Part shown: positions 44,501 through 55,724 of the stretch, piece after piece
Layout: every line of letters starts with the position of its first letter
Numbering within the stretch: position 1 is the stretch's first letter
Assembly (NCBI RefSeq): GCF_905373215.1
Contig: NZ_CAJPRT010000014.1
Coordinates: 1 to 56,063 of the forward strand
DNA from: an uncultured Campylobacter sp.
GTDB lineage: Bacteria > Campylobacterota > Campylobacteria > Campylobacterales > Campylobacteraceae
Direction: 5' to 3'
Length of the DNA stretch: 56,063 nucleotides
Program-made: the position numbers and the translations under genes
The notes under the pieces: model-generated
Told to the model about the DNA's origin: nothing
Seen by the model: only the letters and a program-made list of their open reading frames with translations
Database searches by the model: none

Positions 44501-47500
44501 GGATATTGTGAAACGGGTGAGGATTTTAGCTGGTGCAACAAAAAACTAACCGCAGAGCAAAAGAAAGATATTTGGGAAAATAAAATACAAAAGAAGCTAG
44601 ACGAGCTTAAAAATAGTATAGATACGGCTAGCGATGAGTTTGGTATTAAAATGTCAAAAGACGGCTCATTCCACATATGTGGTAGCGATAACTTCGTGCT
44701 TCGCCCAGCATATTTTAATGTAGATACAGAAGCACTGAAGAATTTGGGCAAGTATAGCAAGATCGTAGATATCACTGCTAGCGGCGATATAACTAAAAAA
44801 GGCGTTAGTACCGATGTTTATAATCCTACCGAACTTCGCGTGGGTGGTGACTATGAGCAGAACGCAGATATCTTGGCTCATGTAATATCGGCCAGAAGCT
44901 ATAGTGACAACGGCGTACCTAACTACACAGCAGAAATCGGTGGCGATCTTGGCAATCAACGTTATCATCTGCGTAAAAGTTATGGCGCAGATTCCGACGA
45001 TACTCAAGATATATCAACTAAGATTCGTGGTATTCAAACCTATTTGCGTCCGTTTATATCTAATGAATGCGCGGCTAATGTCACTACTCAATCCTATTAT
45101 GTAGATAGAAAGAATGCTTCCACTACATTAAAACGTGGCGTTAAAGAAGATGGTTGTTATGGCGGTACCGCAGTGGAATATTCCGGTGCTAAATACAATG
45201 CCGAAACGGGCAAATACGAGATTGATCCGGAAGCTATCAAAAAAGGCTCTTTTGGCAAGAGCGATGATGTCTCGTGCGTATTAAATGGTACAAGCTCAAA
45301 ATTCGACGCATCGTATAGAAGAGTATGGGATAAAAATGCCGTAAGCTTATGGGCGAATTTTAACGCTAGAAATATCGTAGAAGCAGGAGGCGTTGCGAAA
45401 TTTGATAGCAAAGGTCATGTTCAAGGTGCATATCTGATGACCCAGTCCAGAAAAGATCCGGAAGCCAAAGATAAAAGCTATGCCGTTATCTATACCGAAA
45501 CCATAGGTAAAGATGCCGATAAAATTTTTAATTACTATAATGTCGGCGATGTACTCGTAAACATCTATGATAATTCGTGGACGGATGCTTATTCCGATCA
45601 GACATACTCTAAAAAGTGGAAGAGCGCTAAATGCATTATCAATTCATCTAGCAATACTCCGGACGCTAAAGGTATGGTAGGTTGCGATGTAGGCATGAGA
45701 ATTGCTGCCAATAAAGATAAAGCTATAAACGACAATATTGTATTGCGCTATAAGCCGGATCGTATCAGAGTGTCGCTCGTAAGCCTTGATAATGGTATAA
45801 CAAGCGGCGTAGGTGATAATAATATCACCGGCGGAACATCCGCATATACATATTTTAATGATCCGTATATTGAGAATAATGTCGTAGTATATCCGGGCGA
45901 AAATTCCGCACAGAATTTAGCTGTAACGCGTCAGATAAGCCAGCTTGCCAAACTTAAAGTCAATGCCGTGGCGTATCTATCTGACAAAGTTTATAAGGAT
46001 GTCATCGCTACGCTTTATGACGGATATAAGCAGGATGTTGGCGGCACTCCTCAAGCCGTGTGCGGATTTTCGAGCGATCTTGATTTTGCGCTAAATTTTG
46101 GATTTGATTGCGCTAGCAATAGTGCCGACGGACGTTGCTCCACAGCTACCGCTAGCAGGACCGGCGGAGATACAAATTACGTGCCGTATCCTAATAGACC
46201 TACCGTTGTCTACAATATCCGTGGTGGTACACAGTTTTTCGCTAGGAATTCTAACGAGTGCCTAGGTTCTACGGGATATGATAGCAGATGCTATACATAT
46301 AACGCAAGAACCTTAAGCTCAACTGTTACCGGAGGTTGGGAAGAAGCTGCTTCCGCCGCCGATGTTGGCTACAGCATGCCTATACCGCTTGGAATGGCGC
46401 TTAATTATTACTCCGATGCTTCATTAATAGGCGGACTTATTAATAGACCAAAAGGCGGCACAGGAATTAATTACGATTCTAAGTCGAGCGATTTTAGAAT
46501 TTTGGCACAAGGATTTAGAGAGGGGCAGACCCCTGGTTCAACTGTATATTTTAATTTCGCTAGGATGCATAAAACCCCTAGCACTCCGGTGCTTATCTAC
46601 GCTAGTGACTTTAATATCGGAAATGGCACGGTTAGTATCGCCGAAAATTTTTGGCCGTCAAAATTTGATAAATCATACAATGCTATCTCGGATACAACTT
46701 CGGAGCAATATAATATAGATGGTATAAAGCTATCTCATGAGAACTTCGATGACTTTGTTACTAGAAAGGTAGAAGAGACAACAGGGGTTAAAAAAGCAGA
46801 TATGAGCGTAGCAAATAAAGCTGCTTATATAAATACTGCTAATACTAATAGCAAAACTTATAAAACCGGCACTACTATTACAGATTTTAGCGATAATATA
46901 GGCACTTACGCACTATTTGTCTATGGTACGTCATACGACAAGAGCCTGGGATCTAGAGTGTATCAAGCCACTACCAGAACTGGGGTAACCGTGCCTATTT
47001 ATACGCAGATCTATTGCGGTAGAACCGATAGGTGCGCAAATATGCCTGCTCCTAGCGCACAACTTGCTTATGAAGCCCCTGGCTCGAATATATTTACCGT
47101 GCTAGCGGCTCAAGATCCTAGCCTAACTGATTTTACGAAGTTCGTAGTAAATACTAGGGCTACCCTAAATAATATAGGAGCAGAATTTGTAAGCGCTTAT
47201 ACTAGCTTCACGCCTACTGGTGTAACTGTTCACAGGGGCAATGTAGTAAGCTACGGTAAGGAAGATATAGCTATCCAAGCTACTGCTCCGGGCCAGGCTA
47301 CAATACGTATTGAAACTAACCCATGGCTTATCCATACTCCTGCTGGAAATCAAAATACTATGTTTACCGTACCTCCTACTACTGGAGCTTACTCTAGCAG
47401 GTTCCCTGGCGTGCCACAGTATTTCAATCCTCTTACTGTAAATGTAAGAGCTGTTAGTCCTACAGTCTGGGGTGGAGAGGGTCAAGTCAAGTCCGGTACG

Positions 47501-47623
47501 GAAGACGACGTAGGATCATTCGCTGGCGGTAGCACATCGGATAATAGCACTAGCGACACTTCGACTAGCAAGCTAGGTACGGGCGACATTCGCGATATTT
47601 ACAATCAAAAGACCGATTGGTAG
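41513..47623 (+). CDS. Giant secreted cysteine-rich surface protein
   Basis: 2036 residues. A Sec signal peptide (about 1-24, cut after VFADD or nearby) leads to an entirely hydrophilic chain. Residues about 100-460 include YARLYWQG, DITDLVKQYF and WGIIVVYD, resembling the N-terminal part of large DUF3344-like surface proteins. At about 565-620 VVAGENIYYRMKFEN recalls DUF11 repeats. Cysteines occur throughout, often in close pairs (CKKYDDKTGKC, CETGEDFSWC, CGRTDRC), implying disulfides. There is no C-terminal autotransporter barrel or sorting signal that I see; the chain ends in a Ser/Thr-rich tail. An upstream GGAGGG supports the start. It lies downstream of the prepilins, so an adhesin or pilus-associated role is a guess. 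Confidence 0.8.
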   Translation: MKVKSFSFAPILALLFCFATGVFADDVRSNVKINPATPMSNEYRDDGWLDGKAGRSGWTWHGDQGVYNFTTIKNRSDELNQKPIVRFGGAGTYVFGDYAVTGKPVISLSWPSALGYGYMWGAKGTYIKDDGDGQFYLNSSKAVLRLPKGVTKNDIVYARLYWQGNIFSTTDFDSEAEYNSKDGKKLTGFAERYTRVKFKMKSSKGKASVIEDVYRDRCEGTAAWNFLAKSRKPLRLRLKYGCTKDITDLVKQYFKDYSDSIEFTVGNVKTSDGMDQNGADFTNGEFNSVRLGPYGGWGIIVVYDKTAPSRRALLDNLQSNDSVTGQKMTYTEAIEYKNKYFKPKNVTIYGDYFVVTPWKDGGYTPININATISGFYTPRSGSVNAKLGFLGFGGERQMTSDEYFKVQHKGTTQMDSLYGSSGVNQRLANDRANIYDGSVALLINDNGTYKYSYPYGTGYLGGFDLDEFDISSKMKNAQSSLNISLGAAYEDLNGGQADQNFISMIAISADLYVPQMCYQYEVYNAANWVKFFRTKDEDPQHGKVIGSRYSGSEVTNNKPEQIKNPVVAGENIYYRMKFENKLNGGNSEDAAGAVVSIDFGQAGATYTKDSATINNELVVNDPITTTTNTIPAAAADELVYLRDGQKGAYKTMKDVIKGGAPNVTKAIYKDRQFTTLDGNILKFYIGQDAGNLIASPKPGGSPVPVGGLMQPGKAAYGEFNATVNTGATILQAPAVTLSYKMSIDIGGGQRVVIDMDSASELELCDATKVSKSVNILPLSGLQVVNKNFSKNDDDDRLYTQVSDKPFDAKLIFRPDYESQFCKKYDDKTGKCEEYIDAAANSKYFKRDPLTGKLVYIGSEARKLEKFDLSGKLYLSVIRARNAATTSDKVADSDKGNSAVYSCRSVTDSLKIPFKLNGDAYSIDKKVDFKDKSILELNNIEIGDAYQGLTFMLSYRPDEQATSRSDLDQYIKNKDLNNSDPKAYYLELKKWELKKQYGYCETGEDFSWCNKKLTAEQKKDIWENKIQKKLDELKNSIDTASDEFGIKMSKDGSFHICGSDNFVLRPAYFNVDTEALKNLGKYSKIVDITASGDITKKGVSTDVYNPTELRVGGDYEQNADILAHVISARSYSDNGVPNYTAEIGGDLGNQRYHLRKSYGADSDDTQDISTKIRGIQTYLRPFISNECAANVTTQSYYVDRKNASTTLKRGVKEDGCYGGTAVEYSGAKYNAETGKYEIDPEAIKKGSFGKSDDVSCVLNGTSSKFDASYRRVWDKNAVSLWANFNARNIVEAGGVAKFDSKGHVQGAYLMTQSRKDPEAKDKSYAVIYTETIGKDADKIFNYYNVGDVLVNIYDNSWTDAYSDQTYSKKWKSAKCIINSSSNTPDAKGMVGCDVGMRIAANKDKAINDNIVLRYKPDRIRVSLVSLDNGITSGVGDNNITGGTSAYTYFNDPYIENNVVVYPGENSAQNLAVTRQISQLAKLKVNAVAYLSDKVYKDVIATLYDGYKQDVGGTPQAVCGFSSDLDFALNFGFDCASNSADGRCSTATASRTGGDTNYVPYPNRPTVVYNIRGGTQFFARNSNECLGSTGYDSRCYTYNARTLSSTVTGGWEEAASAADVGYSMPIPLGMALNYYSDASLIGGLINRPKGGTGINYDSKSSDFRILAQGFREGQTPGSTVYFNFARMHKTPSTPVLIYASDFNIGNGTVSIAENFWPSKFDKSYNAISDTTSEQYNIDGIKLSHENFDDFVTRKVEETTGVKKADMSVANKAAYINTANTNSKTYKTGTTITDFSDNIGTYALFVYGTSYDKSLGSRVYQATTRTGVTVPIYTQIYCGRTDRCANMPAPSAQLAYEAPGSNIFTVLAAQDPSLTDFTKFVVNTRATLNNIGAEFVSAYTSFTPTGVTVHRGNVVSYGKEDIAIQATAPGQATIRIETNPWLIHTPAGNQNTMFTVPPTTGAYSSRFPGVPQYFNPLTVNVRAVSPTVWGGEGQVKSGTEDDVGSFAGGSTSDNSTSDTSTSKLGTGDIRDIYNQKTDW

Positions 47624-47645
47624 TATCTGTGTAAGCTCGTAGCAC

Positions 47646-47675
47646 AAAGGCTAGCCTCCCGGCTAGCCTTTTTTT
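47646..47675 (+). terminator. Strong Rho-independent terminator
   Basis: Stem AAAGGCTAGCC/GGCTAGCCTTT with loop TCCC and a run of seven T, 22 bases after the giant gene. Confidence 0.92.
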
Positions 47676-48312
47676 ATGAGCGAAATTTTGGTTTTCCTGG
47701 CGACAAATATTTTGGAATTTTGCTTTGCAAATTTTTGTCTGTAAATTTTACGAGATAAAATTTTTTGGAATTTTAAATTGTTAAATTTTACTATAAAACT
47801 TGGCGAAAAATTTTACTCATTGAAATTTGTGCGCCGTAACGGCATAGAATTGCGCGCTAATCCCAAGCGGTAGAATTTCAAAGTAAAATTTTATATGGCG
47901 ATCCTCCTCCCGTTTATTAAAATTCTCAGCCATCGGCATTGCGAGTTTCGCGTAGCGTAATCACGCAAGGTTTATTGTAAATTTTTATTGCGCGAAATTT
48001 AATAGTAAAATCTACACTAAGCGAGGTATAAAAGATCTCAGCCACATCCAGGACGCAGTCCATTAGTAAAATCTGCGCTCAACTCTCATCTTAAAATTCT
48101 ATCGCGGCAAAACGCACCGCCGATAAAACTAAAATTCTATCACTCAAAGCCGCTCGTATTCCCCCTTATCCTTCAAAATTTAGTTTAGTAAAATTCCAAT
48201 CCGGCTAGATCTGTTGTATAAAAGTCGCTTCATAAATTCCATTTGTTCATTTACCCGTTTTTAAATGAAATTTCGGCACAATGCGGCTTAAAATTTCATC
48301 AGGGAAAGCCAT
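47676..48312. other. 637-bp intergenic region
   Basis: Upstream of lepA. RAATTY words are frequent; no gene seen. An AGGGAAAG ribosome site lies at its right end. Confidence 0.6.
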
Positions 48313-50109
<1,797 letters not shown>

Positions 50110-50712
50110 ATTTTATACTTGAGCGGGCGATCTAAATTTTAGCTTTTGCCGTGCGGCCGTAAAATTTGATTTTAAATTTTGGCGATCGTTCGGGCGTTTA
50201 AATTTAGTGGCTCGTCGTTCGGTATGAAATTTCGTCTTTAAATCACGATCTTAAGAGACGATTTAAATTTTATAACTGCACGGCGTTTAAGCTCTATCGC
50301 TCGCCGTCCGAGCTGATACATTCGCTTCTACGCGCCCGTTTTGCGCCGCTTTAGGCTCTAGCATTCACTACTCGATCGTAGAATTCTGCCGCTTGCCGTT
50401 AGGCTAAAATTTCATCTTTAAAATTTAAAATTCCGCGAGCGGTTTAAATTTTTGCCGTTCGCCGACTATTGTAGTCGCGTTCATCATCTCCTGCAGCTGC
50501 ACCCGCCGTACCCGTCAATTCTATTCCGACGGCGTCCGCTATGAAATTTCACCTGCCGCGGTTTTGAAAAATTTGATTAAATTTTCCTGCGCGCCGCATG
50601 AAATTCCATAGTGCGAGTGTTTTATAACAAAACGGCGTGCGCGGCGCATAATAGGGCACGCCGATAAATCCAGCAAAAGCGCTAAATTTATCGACGTAAA
50701 AAAAGGAGAAAA
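50110..50712. other. 603-bp intergenic region
   Basis: No gene seen. It ends with an AAAAGGAG ribosome site that belongs to the frameshifted gene starting at 50713. Confidence 0.6.
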
Positions 50713-51416
50713 ATGAAATTTTTAGACCGCTTAGGCGTGGATAGGAATAGCTTTACTGATCTGTTTTCGGCATGTTTGGGTTGCGGCGCAAGGGTGCAAG
50801 AGGCGGGCTGAAGCTGATCGTAAAGGGCAGGCGCCGCTCTGTGGATTTTGAGCGTGGTGAGACCCTCTTCGGCGATGATGCGCCGCGCACCATTTGGTAT
50901 ATCGGCAGCGAAGCAAGTGGCAGCCGCACGTGGCTGTGGGGGTACGAGAACATAAACCGCCTCAATGAGCGGCCACTTGCCCTTGCGCGAGATGTGCGCG
51001 ATTTTGGCTTACGGCACGGGCTAGCGGAGCTTAGTACGCCTAGGCTTGCACTAAGTGCGGAGATAAACGGGCATGCTCTAAGCGCGATCGCGTGCGGATT
51101 ATCGCAGGAGCCGTTATGTTACTACCGCTGCCCGCACGCCGGCGGAGCGGTGTTTGTGGCATTCGCGGCAGGCGAGTGCGTGACGCCAGATGGTACGATC
51201 AAGCCCGGTATGGACGCAAGCGAGCTTATCTCTTTGGCGCGCGATTACATAGGCGCATTTCAGCTAAATCACGCCGTTTTATCGGGGGCGCTTTTGCTTA
51301 GAAACGGCACGAAATTTAGCGAAGCGGCGGGCAAAATCGTAGCAAATTTTAAAAATGACGCGCTCTTTTTGTTTGATAATTCGGGGCGGCTAAGCGAGGT
51401 GGAGTTCGCCGTATAG
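50713..51416 (+). pseudogene. DUF6882-like gene with a one-base frameshift
   Basis: A good ribosome site (AAAAGGAG) leads into ATG 50713, whose frame reads MKFLDRLGVDRNSFTDLF then ends in TGA at about 50810. The rest continues in another frame to 51416. Adding one G to the GGG at 50805-50807 would join them as VQEAGLKLIVKG and give 234 residues. The longer part has IGSEASGSRTWLWGYENI and CYYRCPHAGGAVFVAF, like DUF6882 proteins, whose function is unknown. An internal ATG at 50772 could express a 214-residue form. The shift may be real, phase-variable, or a sequencing error. Confidence 0.65.
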
Positions 51417-51628
51417 AGCCGCAAATATTGCGGCATGCATTTGCGGCTTTGAAATTTACGTTGTGAAATTCTGCTTCGTAAATTTTATATCTTAAAATTT
51501 TCAGTCTTAGAATTTTGCTCGGTAAAATTTAGATCGAAAAATTCCCTCGAGTGAAATTCCTCTTAAAATTTTACGTTGCAAAATTCTGCCGCTAAATTTA
51601 CGCCAAATCTCTAAATTTTAAATCAAAA

Positions 51629-52372
51629 TCAGCCGCCGTCGATGTCGAAATCAAGATGCTCTTTGAAATAGGCGCGTAGCCTGCGGCGGTCGTTGCGACC
51701 GGGCGTAATCGCAAACCACAACACGCGGTCGTTCAGATCCTTACCACGGATCAGCACGGTGTCGCGCAGCAAGATGTCGTGAAAGTCGCCGTTTAGCCGC
51801 CACGACGAGAGCGCCTTGGCGAAGAAAAAGATCACGACGCCCGCGACCATGATCACGAATGCCATTCCCACGCGCTCACTCATGGCGATACCCACTAGCC
51901 ATAGCACGATCATCGATCCGATCCCAAATTTAAAGAGTCGCTCGTGTTTTACGTAGCGGGAGTGGCTAAGCGCCGTGTAGCCGGTGCAGGTGCGCAAAAA
52001 GCCTGGAGTGAGCCTAACGTAGTCGATGTTAAAGAGCAAAATTTCGCTCTTGCGCTCGTTTGAAACGAAGGTGATCGCATGGTCGCTAAATTTAAACAGC
52101 CCGCCGCCGTCGCGTCCTTGATACCAAGCTACGCCTGCGATCAAAAGTCCTAAAATCCCGCCTCCGCCGCGTCCGTGACCGTCGCCTAAAAAAATTTCAT
52201 CTAAATCAAGCCCGGCCGACACGCCGTAAAAAAATATAAAGACCATCATCGCAATGACGAAGATCACGATGAAGGAGTTGTCGTTTTTGACGCTAAATCC
52301 GCCTGCGCTTGTGGTTCGTGCGCTGCGGCTGCGAAGGGCGGCTTTGTAGTCTTTGGTAGTAAAAGTAGGCAT
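51629..52372 (-). CDS. Hypothetical membrane protein
   Basis: 247 residues from ATG 52372, with AAGGAAG upstream; a frame extending to 52420 is less likely. There are hydrophobic segments at about 33-52 and a pair near 150-195, with a Gly-rich loop GDGHGRGGGGILGLL near 65-80. The C-terminal part is basic and probably cytoplasmic. I do not recognise a family. It may be a PH-domain-like membrane protein, but this is a weak impression. It is convergent with the DUF6882-like gene. Confidence 0.75.
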   Translation of the reverse strand: MPTFTTKDYKAALRSRSARTTSAGGFSVKNDNSFIVIFVIAMMVFIFFYGVSAGLDLDEIFLGDGHGRGGGGILGLLIAGVAWYQGRDGGGLFKFSDHAITFVSNERKSEILLFNIDYVRLTPGFLRTCTGYTALSHSRYVKHERLFKFGIGSMIVLWLVGIAMSERVGMAFVIMVAGVVIFFFAKALSSWRLNGDFHDILLRDTVLIRGKDLNDRVLWFAITPGRNDRRRLRAYFKEHLDFDIDGG

Positions 52373-52676
52373 CGGCTTCCTTTCTTTCGGGCTTGCAAAA
52401 CAGCTTGCGCGCGCTTTCAAAGCCCTTTTAAAACGGTGAAATTTTATAAAATTTCAGATCAAATTCGGATTAAATTTTAAATTTGAAGAGGCTTTAAAAT
52501 TTAAATGGGCTGCAAATTTAAAGGATTTGAAATTTAGCCGTCTAACTACGCTTAAAATTTGCGCTTTCGCTCAAATTTATCAAAATTTAAACGCGCAGCG
52601 GCGCCGAAAGATCGTAAATTTAGCCCGGGCTAAACCCCGTTTTTGTATAATCGCACAAAATTTTAAAGGAGAAAAA
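52373..52676. promoter_or_regulatory. 304-bp divergent intergenic region with a -10 box
   Basis: TATAAT at 52646-52651 lies 25 bases before the lipoprotein ATG, with AAAGGAG as ribosome site. The rest is RAATTY-rich. Confidence 0.5.
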
Positions 52677-53195
52677 ATGAAAAAAATTTTTGCTTTGCTT
52701 TTTGCGGCGCTATTTTTTATCGGTTGTGGGCAGTCTCAGCCGAAAGTACCGATCGCAAGCGCGTATAAATTCAAGGGCATTACCTACTACCACATCCAGA
52801 ACCATAATCCGAAAAAATTTGTCTATCAATCGCCGGAAGCGGTCGAGAAAAAGTACAACGAGCAGCTTTTAGCGGCGTTAAAAGAGGCGAACCTGCTGGA
52901 TCAAAACTCTACCGATGAGCTTAAAATTACAATAAAGCACCACAGGGGCTTTACGGGCGAAGCTACTCCGTTTCCTAGCGATAGAATCGGTGGTATAGAC
53001 GTTGCTTATCAGATTCAAATCATAAGAGGCGACCAAGTGCTAAGAAACTACACGCAGGATGAGTTTGAGTTTTACGATCCAGGATTTTTCGGCAATATGA
53101 AAACCATAGCGTTGCAAAATACAGACGATAGCTATGAAAATGACGCGATCGCGGCCATGGTTAAGCGTTTAATGGAGATCATAAAGAAATTTTAG
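52677..53195 (+). CDS. Putative lipoprotein
   Basis: 172 residues from ATG 52677, with AAAGGAG upstream; a frame extending to 52527 crosses the promoter and is rejected. The lipoprotein signal KKIFALLFAALFFIGC has lipobox FIGC (Cys-17). The mature part is polar, with KITIKHHRGFTGEATPFPSD and a helical C-terminus. I do not recognise a family; the general shape recalls DUF4410-type envelope lipoproteins. It is a single-gene unit. Confidence 0.8.
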   Translation: MKKIFALLFAALFFIGCGQSQPKVPIASAYKFKGITYYHIQNHNPKKFVYQSPEAVEKKYNEQLLAALKEANLLDQNSTDELKITIKHHRGFTGEATPFPSDRIGGIDVAYQIQIIRGDQVLRNYTQDEFEFYDPGFFGNMKTIALQNTDDSYENDAIAAMVKRLMEIIKKF

Positions 53196-53998
53196 CGGCC
53201 AGCTTGGGCGCAACGCACGCGTTGATGCCGCATTTGGCTAAATCATAAATGATTTTTTGACGTCTCGCGAGCTTTTAAATCGCGGAATTTAAAAAAATCG
53301 CTGCGAGCTTGAGCGGTAAAATTTGAAGAAGCGGATTGCTTGAGGGATACCGACATATCGATAGCTTCTCGCCAATGAAGCGGCGAACACTCGATAAGCA
53401 CGGCATTTTGAGTCTTACAATACTCTAAAATATAAAGAATTTCGGCACTAAATTTAAATGTGATCGGCGGGTGTATTCTTGCCGGCGCGTGCTACGGATT
53501 TCGCGGCGAAATTTAAAAACGCGGTTTGCATGATTTAGCGGATGCGAGTTTTGCAGAAGCGCAGCTGCACGGACAGATAGCGAATGCGCGGCAAATTATC
53601 ATAAATTTAAAGCGTAGCGGCGCTGCGCGATCTCATCAAATATGCAGAAAATTTTACGGCAAATTTAAAACGCAGTCTAGCGGAGTTAATACGGCGGATT
53701 AAAATGCGACTTGCAGCGGTTGGTGCGGCAAATTTGCTTTGCGGTTGCAGTTAAATTTTCCGCCGCGCGGAGTAAATGCCACGCAGAAGTTAAATTTGCC
53801 GCGTAGAAGCTAAATTTCGCGTCGCAGTTAAATCCATAATAGTCAAATCGGTAGTGAGCTCAAACGCCGTAAATTTAGAGCTCGCAGGCGTAAGCGCTTG
53901 ACTTAGGCTGAGCCGCGATCTTTTATTATAAGACGCCTATTGTTCGCATTCCCGCGGCTGTCTAAAACAAACCGCACAACGCTTTAAATTTTAAAATT
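53196..53998. other. 803-bp intergenic region
   Basis: Between convergent genes. RAATTY words only; no gene or RNA recognised. Confidence 0.55.
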
Positions 53999-54928
53999 TT
54001 ATTTGAATAAGCTATTTACGCTCTCGTCGTGATATACGCGCCTTATGACCTCGCCGAAGAGCGGAGCGACGCTGATTACCTTGATGCGGTCGCTTTCCTG
54101 CTTTAGCGGGATCGTGTCGGTCACGACTAGGCCGTCCAGTGCGCCGCTTTCGATGCGCTCGTATGCCGGGCCGCTTAGCACGGCGTGCGTGCAAAACGCG
54201 CTGACGCTCTTCGCGCCCTGTTCCTTAAACGCACCCGCGGCCTTGACGATGGTGCCCGCGGTATCGATCATATCGTCGATTAGGATCACATCCTTGCCTG
54301 CGACGTCGCCGATGATGTTCATCACCTCGCTTTTGTTCGCCTCCTCGCGGCGCTTATCGACGATCACCAGATCGAGCGAGAGCTTTTTGGCAAAGCTTCT
54401 GGCGCGCGCGACGCCGCCCACATCGGGGCTGGCGATGATCGGATTTTTTAAATTTTTCTCTTTTAGGTAGTCCAAAAATATCAGCGAGCCGTAGAGGTTA
54501 TCGACGGGCACGTCGAAAAAGCCCTGTATCTGCCCCGCGTGCAGATCCATCGTGACGACGCGGTCGATCCCCGCCGTCTGCATCATATTTGCCACGAGCT
54601 TCGCGCTGATCGGCACGCGCGGGGCTGCCTTGCGGTCTTGGCGAGCGTAGCCGAAGTAGGGCACGACCGCCGTGATCGAGTTCGCGCTGGAGCGCTTCAG
54701 CGCATCTGTCAGGATCAAAAGCTCCATCAGATTGGAGTTTGCGGGCGCGCAGGTAGGCTGGATGACGAAGACGTCCTTGCCGCGCACGCTCTCACCGATC
54801 TGGACGCTGATTTCGCCGTCGCTGAAGGTTTTGATCGCGCACTCGCTAAGCGGCAGCGAGAGATATTTGGAGATTTTTTTGGCAAATTCGGGATTTGCGG
54901 TGCCGGAGAAAATTTTATATCCGCGCAT
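53999..54928 (-). CDS. prs: Ribose-phosphate pyrophosphokinase
   Basis: 309 residues, standard. It makes PRPP from ribose-5-phosphate and ATP for nucleotide, His and Trp synthesis. Marks are FSGTANPEFAKKISKYL, FGYARQDRKAAPRVPISAK, the MDLHAGQIQGFFDVPVDNL loop, and the PRPP site VILIDDMIDTAGTIVKAA. It is monocistronic. Nothing unusual. Confidence 0.97.
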   Translation of the reverse strand: MRGYKIFSGTANPEFAKKISKYLSLPLSECAIKTFSDGEISVQIGESVRGKDVFVIQPTCAPANSNLMELLILTDALKRSSANSITAVVPYFGYARQDRKAAPRVPISAKLVANMMQTAGIDRVVTMDLHAGQIQGFFDVPVDNLYGSLIFLDYLKEKNLKNPIIASPDVGGVARARSFAKKLSLDLVIVDKRREEANKSEVMNIIGDVAGKDVILIDDMIDTAGTIVKAAGAFKEQGAKSVSAFCTHAVLSGPAYERIESGALDGLVVTDTIPLKQESDRIKVISVAPLFGEVIRRVYHDESVNSLFK

Positions 54929-55724
54929 TTTGATGACCTTTGGATTGAAATTTGCTCGAATTCTACACCAAAAGCGCTAAATTTTAGCTAATTCGCCCGC
55001 CGCACCCGCGTAAAATTTATAAGCGAACATCGCGGACCGCCGCACGTTTGCGAGATAAATTCTTTAAAATTTCAGGGCGGCTCGGCTTGCCGCAGTCTTA
55101 CTAGGGTGAAATTTGGCTTTGGATTGTAGCCGATACGCGCGCGGATCATCGGAGCCCGCGTTTTTTGTGCCGGTAGTTGCACGACGGATGCGGCTAAAAC
55201 CGTATTGAAAAGTTTTATGAAAGTCTGAGGGAGCGCATCAGTCATGGGTACGGCTAAAACCGTATCGCAGAGGGCGGGGCGCCGATTAGCACGGAATTTT
55301 ATATTTTCTATAACAGACGGGCAGAATTTTATCTTTTAAAGCTGCGGAGATTGCGCGTAAATTTAGATTTGAGCTTGCGCGGGACAGACTGCGCGAATGC
55401 TTCGGCGTGCTAAATTTAGACTGTCGCGGCGCATAAATTTTAGATTTCTTGGGCGGTTAAATTTAAAATGCGTTTTGCTTTGGCGAAAATTTAAAGCTCG
55501 CTTTGGCGATCAAATTTAAAAGTTGGCCCTCTAGAGCTTGATTGTGCGCCGCGAAATTTTAAAATTTATCGGGTAAGCTCCATTCGCCGCGTAAATTTGG
55601 ATACTACCTTTGCCGTTTAAATTTTAAAATCGTGCAGGCTTGCTTCGCCGTGTAAATTTCGGAATTGCTTTTGCACGTTTAAATTTTAAAATCGCACGGA
55701 GATAAATTTAATCCACAGCGAGTG
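54929..55724. repeat. 796-bp intergenic region with imperfect repeats
   Basis: CGGCTAAAACCGTAT occurs at 55191-55205 and 55251-55265, exactly 60 bases apart. A second, imperfect tandem duplication of about 61-62 bp covers 55577-55701; both copies contain CGCCG, GTAAATTT and GTTTAAATTTTAAAATCG. No gene seen. Confidence 0.6.

Noticed and set aside
41513..47623. PilY1 identity for the giant protein
   Set aside because: Only its position is PilY1-like; I see no PilY1 beta-propeller or its calcium motif.
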